A DNA stretch of 33,270 bases from CAYQMF01 sp964418595. GTDB taxonomy: Bacteria; Planctomycetota; UBA1135; UBA2386. The notes below the pieces were generated by a model. It saw only the letters and a list, made by a program, of their open reading frames with translations, ran no database searches and was not told the DNA's origin. A program made the translations under genes and the position numbers. Within the stretch, counting starts at the first letter, position 1; each line of letters starts with the position of its first letter. Where the stretch lies: NCBI GenBank assembly GCA_964418595.1, contig CAYQMF010000072.1:1-33270 (forward strand), in the 5' to 3' direction. This document shows, in pieces, positions 24,978 to 33,270 of the stretch.

Positions 24978-25520
24978 TCAGCCGAGTTCGCGCAGGCCCC
25001 GAGCCAGGTTGGCGCGGGCCTGCGCCTCGAGCGCGCGACCGTACGGCGTCCAGAACAACTGCTTGCGCTCGAGCATGCGCGCGAAGAACGCGGCGCGTCC
25101 GGCCCGGAAGTCGGCCTCCGGCACGTGCAGGAACTCGGCGCGGACCGCGGCAGTGTTGGCGGTGAAGCCTTCCCACGGCAGCGCCAGCGACGCGAGGTCG
25201 AGGTCGATCACCACCTCCGCCTCCGGCACGGACGGCACGTGCTTCTCGGTGTCGAGCACGATGCGCTCCACGAGCTGCACGTCGCGTGGGGCCCAACCCT
25301 CGGCGGTCAGGCTCGTCACCGCCAGCGCTGCGCTCTGCGCCTCGTTGTCCTTCCGCTGCGAGTCGTACACCGCGTCGTGGAACCAGATCGCCGCGATCTG
25401 CACGTCGGTGAGCTGCAGGTCGCGCCCGCGCTGCAGCATGTCGGCGATGTGCGGGAGCGCGTGGTACGCGCGGTGCGGCTCCAGGTAGCGGCGCGTGAGA
25501 TCGAGGAGGATCGAGCGCAT
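24978..25520 (-). CDS. HD-superfamily metal-dependent phosphohydrolase
   Basis: This 180-residue protein of the predicted metal-dependent HD family (COG4339-like) has metal ligands at His20 and His24 (RAYHALPHIADML), His48-Asp49 (AIWFHDAVYD) and Asp106/Asp108 (VIDLDLASL). It also has FARMLERKQLFWTPYGRALEAQARANLARGL near the C-terminus, as expected for this family of about 180-220 residues. The enzymes are thought to hydrolyse phosphoester bonds, but the substrate is unknown. The gene converges with the FG-GAP gene with a 14-base gap, and stands apart from the minus-strand genes upstream. Confidence 0.85.
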   Translation of the reverse strand: MRSILLDLTRRYLEPHRAYHALPHIADMLQRGRDLQLTDVQIAAIWFHDAVYDSQRKDNEAQSAALAVTSLTAEGWAPRDVQLVERIVLDTEKHVPSVPEAEVVIDLDLASLALPWEGFTANTAAVRAEFLHVPEADFRAGRAAFFARMLERKQLFWTPYGRALEAQARANLARGLRELG

Positions 25521-25614
25521 TTGCCGCCACGATCGCGCGGCCGCGGCTCGACGGCAACCACGGGGCGACCAGTCTTGTTCCGTGCGTCGGGACCGGGGCT
25601 ACGTCGGTGGGCAA

Positions 25615-26292
25615 CTACTGCCCATCGCGGCCGGTGGCCGCAGCCCGGCGCTTGACCTGGTCCTCCTCGTAGCCGGGATGGCGATGGCCGAGCAGGAGGC
25701 CGCGGCCGTCGTGGGCGAACAGCGTGGCGTTGGCCTGCCGCGCGAGGTCGGGGCAGGGGTCGTGCACCGACGACGCCACCTGCGCCACGACCGCCGTTGC
25801 GACCATCCCGACGAGCCCCCCGCCGCTGTCTCCGGAGCTGTTCACCGCCACGCCGGACCCCTCCCACAGGATCGTGCCCGTGCGCAGGTCGACCAGCCGA
25901 CACTCGGTGAGCACGCGCGAGCGGCTCGCCAGGACCTGATAGGTCGTGCCCCAGTCCTTGATGTGGATGTAGAGCGCGGCGTCGGCGCCGAACACTTCGC
26001 GCAGCTTCGCCGGCTCGACCGCGTGCATGTCGGCCGGAGTGGGTCTCCCGTTCTGGCGCAGGAACGCCTCGACCACCGCGACCGGGAACACGTAGTAGCC
26101 ACGCTCCGCGAGCGGGCGGGTGACGGTGGCGAGGAAGGCACTCGACGCCGTGGCTTCCATCGAGTCGTTCACCGGCGGCAGCACCAGGATCGACTTCGGC
26201 ATGTGCGTGAGGTACGCGGTGTAGTCGTACGGCTTGCCCGCGCACGCGACCGAAGCGACCGCGACCAGCGCGAAGGCGACGAGGTCGCGCAT
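25615..26292 (-). CDS. DUF799 / GNA1162-like lipoprotein
   Basis: This protein has 225 residues from the ATG at 26292 (MRDLVAFALVAVASVACAG); a GTG at 26295 is the alternative. The start overlaps the preceding stop (TGATG, or GTGA with the GTG). YDYTAYLTHMPKSILVLPPVNDS, TVTRPLAERGYYVFPVAVVE, HIKDWGTTYQVLASRSRV and LVDLRTGTILWEGSG match the DUF799 family, to which Neisseria GNA1162 belongs. A Gly-rich segment (SSGDSGGGLVGM) follows. The lipobox is imperfect. It is the last of three genes encoding CsgG, DUF4810 and DUF799 proteins, an arrangement I know from Neisseria and other proteobacteria. The three probably form one outer-membrane-associated complex of uncertain function. Confidence 0.85.
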   Translation of the reverse strand: MRDLVAFALVAVASVACAGKPYDYTAYLTHMPKSILVLPPVNDSMEATASSAFLATVTRPLAERGYYVFPVAVVEAFLRQNGRPTPADMHAVEPAKLREVFGADAALYIHIKDWGTTYQVLASRSRVLTECRLVDLRTGTILWEGSGVAVNSSGDSGGGLVGMVATAVVAQVASSVHDPCPDLARQANATLFAHDGRGLLLGHRHPGYEEDQVKRRAAATGRDGQ

Positions 26293-26636
26293 CACTTCGC
26301 CTTCCCCGCCAGACGCGCGAGCATCCCGTCGACGAATGCGGCGCTCTCCGGATAGGCGGTCTTCTCGGCGTTCAGATACCCGACGCCACGCTCCAGGTTG
26401 CCGGCCTCGATCACGAGATACCCGACGTGGGCACGCAGGCCCGGTGGCACACGCTGGCCGCGGTGCTCCGTTTCCTCCACCTGCCGCGCGAGCCGGTCGA
26501 TCTCGGCGGCAGGGTCGTAGCCGCCGCTGGTCGCGTACATGCGCGCGACGGAGGCGTCGTAGTCACCCCAGCGATACAGCTCGCTCTGACAGCCCGTCGT
26601 CAGCACGAGGAGCGCGACGACGAGGCCGCGCGTCAC
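26292..26636 (-). CDS. DUF4810-type lipoprotein
   Basis: This 114-residue protein starts at the GTG at 26636, which overlaps the CsgG-like stop as GTGA. An earlier GTG at 26654 would add six residues. The signal peptide is MTRGLVVALLVLTTGC. LYRWGDYDASVARMY, VPPGLRAHVGYLVIEAGNLERGVGYLNAEKTAYPES and FVDGMLARL are the DUF4810 landmarks, and the length fits that family. The helical repeat-like pattern GNLERGVGYLNAEK resembles a TPR pair. It is probably a periplasmic lipoprotein bridging the CsgG-like and DUF799 neighbours. Confidence 0.88.
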   Translation of the reverse strand: MTRGLVVALLVLTTGCQSELYRWGDYDASVARMYATSGGYDPAAEIDRLARQVEETEHRGQRVPPGLRAHVGYLVIEAGNLERGVGYLNAEKTAYPESAAFVDGMLARLAGKAK

Positions 26637-27301
26637 GATCCTCCGGCCGACCACGCGCCCGACTCCAGCCCGTGCACGAGCTTGTTCACGGCGTCGACCA
26701 TCGCGAAGTCGAGCACCTTGCCGTTGAGGGTCGAGTCGTAGGCCGCGGTCGAGCCGGTGCCGAGGATCTCGCGGTTGCTGAGGCTGTATTCACCGGCGCC
26801 CTGCACCGAGTACACGACGAGCGAAGTCTTCACGTCGACGATGTTGACGGAGACCTTCGCGTACGCGGCCTGCGTCTTGCCCCGCCCCGCGATGCCGAAC
26901 ACCTGCTTGTCGCCGGTCTCCTTGCGCCCGAACTCCGTGACCTCGCCGGTCACCACGTAGCGCGCGCCGACCAGCGCCTGCGTCTCGCCCGACCTCTTCG
27001 CCTCACCTTCGAGCTCCGCCATGTTGTCGCGGTCGGCGAGCTGGAAGCGGTTGGTCTGGCTGAGATGCGTCTTGAGGATCGTGCGCGCCTGGCTGCCGAG
27101 CTGATCCGTGTCGCTGGCGAACACCCCGGTGAGATAGGTGGACGTGTTCTTGAACTTGCCGATCGCCAGCGGGTGCCGCGGGCCGTTGTAGGGTCGGCTC
27201 GCCGACTCGACCTCGTGGGTTTCGACGGTGCGATGGCGCTCCGTGGCGCAGCCGATGAGAAGCAGTCCGAACGTGAGTGCCGTGATGGATCGATGGTTCA
27301 T
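26633..27301 (-). CDS. CsgG family outer-membrane lipoprotein
   Basis: This 222-residue lipoprotein begins MNHRSITALTFGLLLIGC, with a good lipobox (LLIGC). The CsgG-like core has LAIGKFKNTST, LKTHLSQTNRFQLADRDNM, ARYVVTGEVTEFGRKETG, AYAKVSVNIVDVKTSLVVYSVQGAGEYSLSNRE, and KVLDFAMVDAVNKLVHGLE. CsgG itself forms the curli export pore, but this protein lies with DUF4810 and DUF799 rather than curli genes, as in other trios of this type. The ATG at 27301 was chosen for the signal peptide. It is the first gene of the trio, so its promoter should lie in the 103 bases before it. Confidence 0.88.
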   Translation of the reverse strand: MNHRSITALTFGLLLIGCATERHRTVETHEVESASRPYNGPRHPLAIGKFKNTSTYLTGVFASDTDQLGSQARTILKTHLSQTNRFQLADRDNMAELEGEAKRSGETQALVGARYVVTGEVTEFGRKETGDKQVFGIAGRGKTQAAYAKVSVNIVDVKTSLVVYSVQGAGEYSLSNREILGTGSTAAYDSTLNGKVLDFAMVDAVNKLVHGLESGAWSAGGS

Positions 27302-27397
27302 GCAGTGACTCCGGGTCGACAATGCGCCACATCGTCCCCACGCGGGTGCCCGCCGGCAACGGGCCGCCCACCGTCGGATGGCTTTCCAGATCCCGTG

Positions 27398-27414
27398 GCG
27401 GGCGTCACGCCCGC
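27398..27414 (-). terminator. hairpin holding the stop codon of the DUF418 gene in its loop
   Basis: GCGGGCG (27398-27404) pairs with CGCCCGC (27408-27414). The three-base loop TCA on the plus strand is the TGA stop of the DUF418 gene. There is no T tract. It may terminate weakly, or be chance at this GC content. Confidence 0.25.
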
Positions 27415-28607
27415 GGACCGTAGGTGAGGCGTCGCCACAGCGCCTCCAAGGGGCCCATCTCGAAGCGGCGCAGCCACGCGGCGCTCACCGCGAGCTGCAG
27501 CGCGCACACGGCGACGGCCACCGGCACCAGCGTCGCCCGGTCGAGCCGATCGAACAGACCGCAGTAGTTGAACACGATCCCGGTCAACACGCTCTGGCCG
27601 ATGTAGTTGGTGAACGCCATCCGCCCCACTGCCGCGAGCCCCGCATGCAGAGGACGCAGGCGATCCGCCGCCGACCACTGCAGGGCGAGGCCGAGGTACG
27701 CCGCGGCGAGGCCGAGGCCGGCTCCGTAGAGCGTGCCGAGCGGCAGGGCGCCCCACGGCTCGACGGCCGTCGCGAGCGAGCACGTGATCTGTAGCGGCAG
27801 ACCGACGACCAGCCCGCACACGACCAGACGACGCGCCGCGACCGCGCTCTGGAACAGGCCACCCTTCACGGCGGCCATGCCCAGCAGGAAGAGCGCGAGC
27901 GTGCGCAGGAACATGAAGAGGAGGGTCGACACCGCGGTCTTCAGCCAGATCGGAGTGCGCGCGGCCACCATCCGCAGGAAGTCGCCCGACGCAAAGACTT
28001 CGGCGTAGCGCCCGGCGGTCGCTGCCGTGTACGCGGCGAGAGTCTGCGGCTGGCCATCGGCACCGACCGGCACGTCGGCGATCTCGTTGACATCGAGCAG
28101 GCCGATCGCAACCCAGAGCAAGGCATTCACCAGGAGCAGGCCGCTCGCCCACCACAGCAACGTGCGCACCCGGCAGCCGCGGAACAACATCGCCAGATAG
28201 CCGAGCAGCGCGTAGAGCACGAGGATGTCGCCGAACCAGATCAGCGTCGCGTGCGCGATGCCGAAGCCGAGCAGGGCCGTGAGTCGGCGCCGGTAGATCG
28301 AGGTGAACTTCGCGCCGCGGCCCTTGGCCTTCTCGGCCATGAGCGCGAGGCCGGCACCAAACAGGAACGAGAACAGGGTGACGAACTTGGTGTCGACGAC
28401 GAACAGCACGAGGTGCTTGGCGGCCGCGTCCAGCGGACCCGCACCCACGAACTGCCCGGTCTGATCCGCCACCATCCCGGCGAGTGCCATGTACGGGATG
28501 TTGGCGAACAGGATCCCGAACACGGCGATGCCGCGGAGCACGTCGAGCGCGACGATCCGGTCGGCGACCGCGACCGGCCGGTCGCCCGGTATCGGCGGAC
28601 GGCTCAC
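27405..28607 (-). CDS. DUF418 family membrane protein
   Basis: This 400-residue polytopic protein starts with a GTG that overlaps the antiporter stop as GTGA. RIVALDVLRGIAVFGILFANI, FSFLFGAGLALMAEKA, RRLTALLGFGIAHATLIWFGDIL and the C-terminal GRMAFTNYIGQSVL and GPLEALWRRLTYG are typical of the DUF418 family, which neighbours the acyltransferase-3/YeiB group. About ten membrane helices are visible. Function is unknown, although relatives are often suspected of membrane lipid or transport roles. Coupled translation with the antiporter suggests a joint role in ion or envelope homeostasis. Confidence 0.9.
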   Translation of the reverse strand: MSRPPIPGDRPVAVADRIVALDVLRGIAVFGILFANIPYMALAGMVADQTGQFVGAGPLDAAAKHLVLFVVDTKFVTLFSFLFGAGLALMAEKAKGRGAKFTSIYRRRLTALLGFGIAHATLIWFGDILVLYALLGYLAMLFRGCRVRTLLWWASGLLLVNALLWVAIGLLDVNEIADVPVGADGQPQTLAAYTAATAGRYAEVFASGDFLRMVAARTPIWLKTAVSTLLFMFLRTLALFLLGMAAVKGGLFQSAVAARRLVVCGLVVGLPLQITCSLATAVEPWGALPLGTLYGAGLGLAAAYLGLALQWSAADRLRPLHAGLAAVGRMAFTNYIGQSVLTGIVFNYCGLFDRLDRATLVPVAVAVCALQLAVSAAWLRRFEMGPLEALWRRLTYGPRA

Positions 28608-30580
28608 GATTCCACCGTCACCCTCGCCGTCCCGCGCAGCAAGTCCGTCGCCTCGCGCAGTTGGGTCACCGCGCCGATCATCACGAGCACGTCGCCGGCA
28701 GCCAGGGGCCGCTCCGGGTCGATGGACGTCGCCACCTCGTCGCCGCGCTTGAACGCGATGATGGTGACGCCGGTGCGCCGGCGGAACTGCAACGCCGCCA
28801 GCGAGTGCCCATCCGCCGCGCTGGCCGCCTGCACCTGGGCGATCTCGATCCGCATGTTCGGCAGGATGCAGCCGACGTCGAGCGGCGCCATCGCGGCCGC
28901 CGGCGCGACCTTCGTGTTTCCCGGCACAGTCTGTCGCACCGCGCGGACGCGGTGCTCGATCTCGTCGTCGGGGACGAGGAAGGCCCGCAGCGTCCGCGCC
29001 GTGATCTCGACTGCCGTCTCCAGTTCCTGGGGCACGACCTCGTTCACGCCGGCGCGCTCGAGACCGGCGACCTCGCCGAGGAAGGCAGCGCGCGCCACGA
29101 TGTGGAGTCCCGGAGCGAGCCGGCGGGCCAACGCCGCGGTGTTGCGGGTTGCAGCCGGATCGTTGATCGCCAGCACGAGGACGCGCGCGCGCATGATGCC
29201 CGCGGCCACGAGCACCGGGTCGCGCGTCGAGTCGCCGACGAAGATGTCGATCCCGCGCTCCTTCTCGGTCTTGACGGTGGCGGCGTTCATCTCGATCGCA
29301 ACGAACGGCAGCTCGAGCTGGTCCAGGGCGTCGGCGACCGCCCGGCCCGTCGGTCCGAACCCGACCACGATCGCGTGCTGCGCGCGCGCCGGCGCCGCGT
29401 GCGTGCCTTCCCCTGGGGCCGCGCCGCGCCGCAGGTACTTGCTCAGGCCGTACAGCAGCGGCGTCGCGGCGATCGACAGCACCGCCACGGCCAGGAACAC
29501 TTCGCGCCAGCGCTCCGGCAACAGGCTCCTGTCGGCGATCTGCATGATCACGAACGAGAACTCTCCCACCTGCGCCAGCAGCAGACCGGTGCGCAGGCCG
29601 AGCCACGTGGGTCGGCCGAGGACGCGACCCACCACCACCAGGACCGCGGCCTTGCCGACGATCACCGCCGCGAGCGCGATGAGCAGCGCGAACGGGCGCT
29701 CGACCAGCACATGCGGGTCGAACAACATCCCGATCGACACGAAGAACAGGCTGCTGAGCGCGTCGCGGATGGGCGCGACCTCGGCGACCGCCATGTGGTG
29801 GTAGTCGGAGTCGGCGAGCACGACGCCGGCGAGGAACGCGCCGAGCGCGAGCGACAACCCGAGGTGGCCGGTGGCGACCGCCATCGCGAGGCACAGCCCG
29901 ATGAGCGCGAGCACGAACGCCTCGCGGCTGCGCGTGCGCGTGACCTGATCCATGAGGAGCGGCGCGAGCACCTTGCCCGCCACGAACACGACGACCAGCC
30001 CGAGGAACGCGAGCCCGGTGTTGCCCAGGGTCGCGAGCGCGCTGTCGCCCTTCCCGGCCAGCAGCGGCAGGAGCAGGATCACCGGCACGACGGCGAGATC
30101 TTGCGCGACGAGCACCGCGACGCCGAGCCGACCCGACGGCGAGTTCAGTTCACCGCGGTCGGCGAGCAGCTTCAGCGCCACGGCGGTGCTCGACATCATG
30201 AGCAGGAGCCCGAGCAGGATCGCCGCTCCCAGCGACAGGCCGCCGAGCAGCGCTCCGGCCGCGCCCAAGCCGAGCGTCAGCACCATCTGCAGGCCGCCGC
30301 CGACCAGGAGCGCGCGCTTCATCTCGCTGAGATGGCGCAGCGGCAGCTCCATCCCGACGGAGAAGAGGAGGATCACGACGCCGACCTCTGCAAGCTGGTC
30401 GACGAGTTCCTGATGGCCGACCAGCCCGAGCGCGTTCGGCCCGATCAGCGCCCCGGTGAGCAGGAAGCCGACGATCGGCGGCAGGCGCAGCCGATGGAAG
30501 ACGACGACGACGCCGACGCACAGGCCGAACAGGACGGCGACGTCGAAGAGGATCGGATCGAGAGAGGCGAGCAACGGCAC
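28604..30580 (-). CDS. CPA2 (KefB/KefC-type) cation:proton antiporter with TrkA domains
   Basis: This 658-residue protein has two parts. Residues 1 to about 385 form a membrane antiporter of the monovalent cation:proton antiporter-2 group, with LPPIVGFLLTGALIGPNALG, LLFSVGMELPLRHL, SSTAVALKLLADRGE, LVAQDLAVVPVILLLPLL and SLFFVSIGMLFD. Residues about 402-520 form a TrkA-N (RCK) nucleotide-binding domain with VVGFGPTGRAVADAL, ending in the second-strand acidic position (FVAIEMN). Residues about 570-655 form a TrkA-C domain. It would exchange potassium or sodium for protons, gated by nucleotide. The start is a GTG at 30580. It is the first gene of a two-gene unit with the DUF418 protein. Confidence 0.93.
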   Translation of the reverse strand: MPLLASLDPILFDVAVLFGLCVGVVVVFHRLRLPPIVGFLLTGALIGPNALGLVGHQELVDQLAEVGVVILLFSVGMELPLRHLSEMKRALLVGGGLQMVLTLGLGAAGALLGGLSLGAAILLGLLLMMSSTAVALKLLADRGELNSPSGRLGVAVLVAQDLAVVPVILLLPLLAGKGDSALATLGNTGLAFLGLVVVFVAGKVLAPLLMDQVTRTRSREAFVLALIGLCLAMAVATGHLGLSLALGAFLAGVVLADSDYHHMAVAEVAPIRDALSSLFFVSIGMLFDPHVLVERPFALLIALAAVIVGKAAVLVVVGRVLGRPTWLGLRTGLLLAQVGEFSFVIMQIADRSLLPERWREVFLAVAVLSIAATPLLYGLSKYLRRGAAPGEGTHAAPARAQHAIVVGFGPTGRAVADALDQLELPFVAIEMNAATVKTEKERGIDIFVGDSTRDPVLVAAGIMRARVLVLAINDPAATRNTAALARRLAPGLHIVARAAFLGEVAGLERAGVNEVVPQELETAVEITARTLRAFLVPDDEIEHRVRAVRQTVPGNTKVAPAAAMAPLDVGCILPNMRIEIAQVQAASAADGHSLAALQFRRRTGVTIIAFKRGDEVATSIDPERPLAAGDVLVMIGAVTQLREATDLLRGTARVTVES

Positions 30581-30643
30581 GTGTTCGTGGCATGGTCGTG
30601 CGAGCGGACGCGAAAGTCCAATCGGCCCGCCTCCGCTCTGCCC

Positions 30644-31537
30644 TCAACGCTTGCGCGCCGTGACGATCATCTTGTTCTGCCGCCCGGTGCAGCGCGCGAC
30701 CAGCGCCAGTGCCCACAGGAACGCGCGCGCGGCGCGATCGCGCAGACCCGTGCCGCGGAACGTGCGGCCGGGATCCGTGGATGCGCCTTCGATCGCTTCC
30801 ACGCGCAAGCCCGCGGACTCGAGCAGGCGGCGCAGCGTGGCACGCCGGAACAGGACGATGTGGTGGAGCCCGTAGAAGTGCTCGGCGGGCCAACGGACGC
30901 CGAGCCGACCGAGCGCGATGATGATCCGGTCGAGCAGCGCGGCTTCGTCGGGAGTCTCGAGGACGAGGACGCCGCCGGGGGTCAGCCGCGCGGCGGCCTC
31001 GGCCACGAGCCCTGCCGGATCCGACACGTGCTCGAGGAGGTCCCACATCGCGATCGCATCGAAGGTCGCGGGCGGCATGGACTGCAGCGTGCCGGCGTGG
31101 ACGTGCACGCCGTGTGCCCGGCGGCTCTTCTCCACAGCGCGGGCACTCAGCTCGACGCCTTCGGCGTGCACGCCGGCAGCGGTGAGTGCCTCGAGGAAGA
31201 GGCCGTGGCCCGACCCCACCTCGAGCACGCGCTGCGGTCGCGGCTGCAAGGCCAGCAGCCACTGCGCGCGCGCGACGATCGCCTTCCCCTCCGGCGTCGA
31301 CAGGGCGTCTGGGCCCCACAGCGCGCGGAAGTACGGGTCGCGTTCGCCGACCACGTCGTACGCCTGATAGAAGTCGAAGAGCTCGGCCGTCGACGGCCGG
31401 GGTCGCATCTGCAGGAGCGTGCACTCGCGGCAACGCCAGAAGCGACAGGCGAGGATCGCCTGCGAGCGTAGCAACTGGGTGAACCGCTGCCCGCCACAGA
31501 GCAGGCAGGCGTCGTTCGCTGGGTCTGCTGCGGGCAT
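30644..31537 (-). CDS. class I SAM-dependent methyltransferase with N-terminal zinc ribbon
   Basis: This 297-residue protein carries a small N-terminal zinc-binding module with Cys11-xx-Cys14 and Cys36-xx-Cys39 (CLLCGG and CRECT). It is followed by a Rossmann-type methyltransferase with motif I VLEVGSGHGLFLEAL (106-112 core), motif II GVELSARAVEKS, and FDAIAMWDLLEHVSDP, then a C-terminal helical region. Zinc-ribbon methyltransferases of this type occur in sugar and surface-polysaccharide clusters and often methylate sugars. The ATG at 31537 puts the zinc ribbon at the N-terminus. It stands alone, divergent from the dehydrogenase gene to its right. Confidence 0.87.
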   Translation of the reverse strand: MPAADPANDACLLCGGQRFTQLLRSQAILACRFWRCRECTLLQMRPRPSTAELFDFYQAYDVVGERDPYFRALWGPDALSTPEGKAIVARAQWLLALQPRPQRVLEVGSGHGLFLEALTAAGVHAEGVELSARAVEKSRRAHGVHVHAGTLQSMPPATFDAIAMWDLLEHVSDPAGLVAEAAARLTPGGVLVLETPDEAALLDRIIIALGRLGVRWPAEHFYGLHHIVLFRRATLRRLLESAGLRVEAIEGASTDPGRTFRGTGLRDRAARAFLWALALVARCTGRQNKMIVTARKR

Positions 31538-31663
31538 CGCGGGCCGCCATGCTGTGCGGCGGGCACTCGAAAACCAAGGCGGCGATCGGACGGCGCGCTG
31601 CGATCGGCGCCGGCAACGAGGATGAAAGTCGCCGACCGCTCGACGCTTAGGATGCCCCCGCCC

Positions 31664-33270
<1,607 letters not shown>

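Noticed and set aside
28484..31471. 995-residue plus-strand open frame
   Set aside because: It is antisense to the antiporter and methyltransferase genes, with His/Arg/Glu/Gln-rich composition. It is a shadow.

Overview
The window is a very GC-rich, gene-dense bacterial chromosome segment, and every supported gene is ordinary protein-coding. I see no tRNA, rRNA, CRISPR array or intact insertion sequence. Several features point to a planctomycete (Planctomycetota). There are exported proteins with LamG-like or nidogen-like modules ending in a Cys-containing 'GAGC' domain, FG-GAP/VCBS repeat proteins, a sulfatase, an M6 protease with PDZ domains, an orphan ECF-type sigma factor, and a Bacteroidetes-like YebC. 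The lineage is inferred from protein families, not from a marker gene.

Layout. Positions 335-2733 hold two overlapping glycosyltransferase genes, followed by an exported beta-propeller lipoprotein (2854-4167). A convergent YebC-family gene (4178-4900, minus) comes next. Then a plus-strand run encodes exported proteins: a duplicated lectin-like-domain protein (5207-7417), an unknown secreted protein (7647-9074), an SGNH/GDSL hydrolase (9079-10233) and a proline-rich secreted protein (10309-10779), ending with a sigma factor (10860-11468). A 430-base non-coding stretch rich in palindromes (11469-11899) precedes a ZntB/CorA-type transporter (11900-12898). That transporter ends about 10 bases from the point where a minus-strand sulfatase gene loses its 3' half. 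Upstream on the minus strand lie an M6 metalloprotease with two PDZ domains, a zinc-ribbon-like membrane protein, a LamG protein and a GT39-like membrane glycosyltransferase.

From 19312 to 23593 (minus) is a four-gene MacAB-like efflux operon: HlyD-type adaptor, ATPase, permease, permease. Diverging from it is the most interesting locus, an FG-GAP/VCBS repeat gene (23728-24963). Its frame is interrupted only by one in-frame TGA at 24022-24024, next to a Cys codon and followed at a suitable distance by a stem-loop resembling a bacterial SECIS element. It is therefore a candidate selenoprotein; a simple nonsense mutation is the main alternative.

The right end holds an HD-domain hydrolase, a CsgG / DUF4810 / DUF799 lipoprotein trio, a DUF418 membrane protein overlapping a CPA2/KefB-type antiporter, a zinc-ribbon SAM methyltransferase, and the 5' part of a fused E1 alpha-beta 2-oxoacid dehydrogenase that runs off the window. 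Many operon junctions use a GTGA stop/start overlap.
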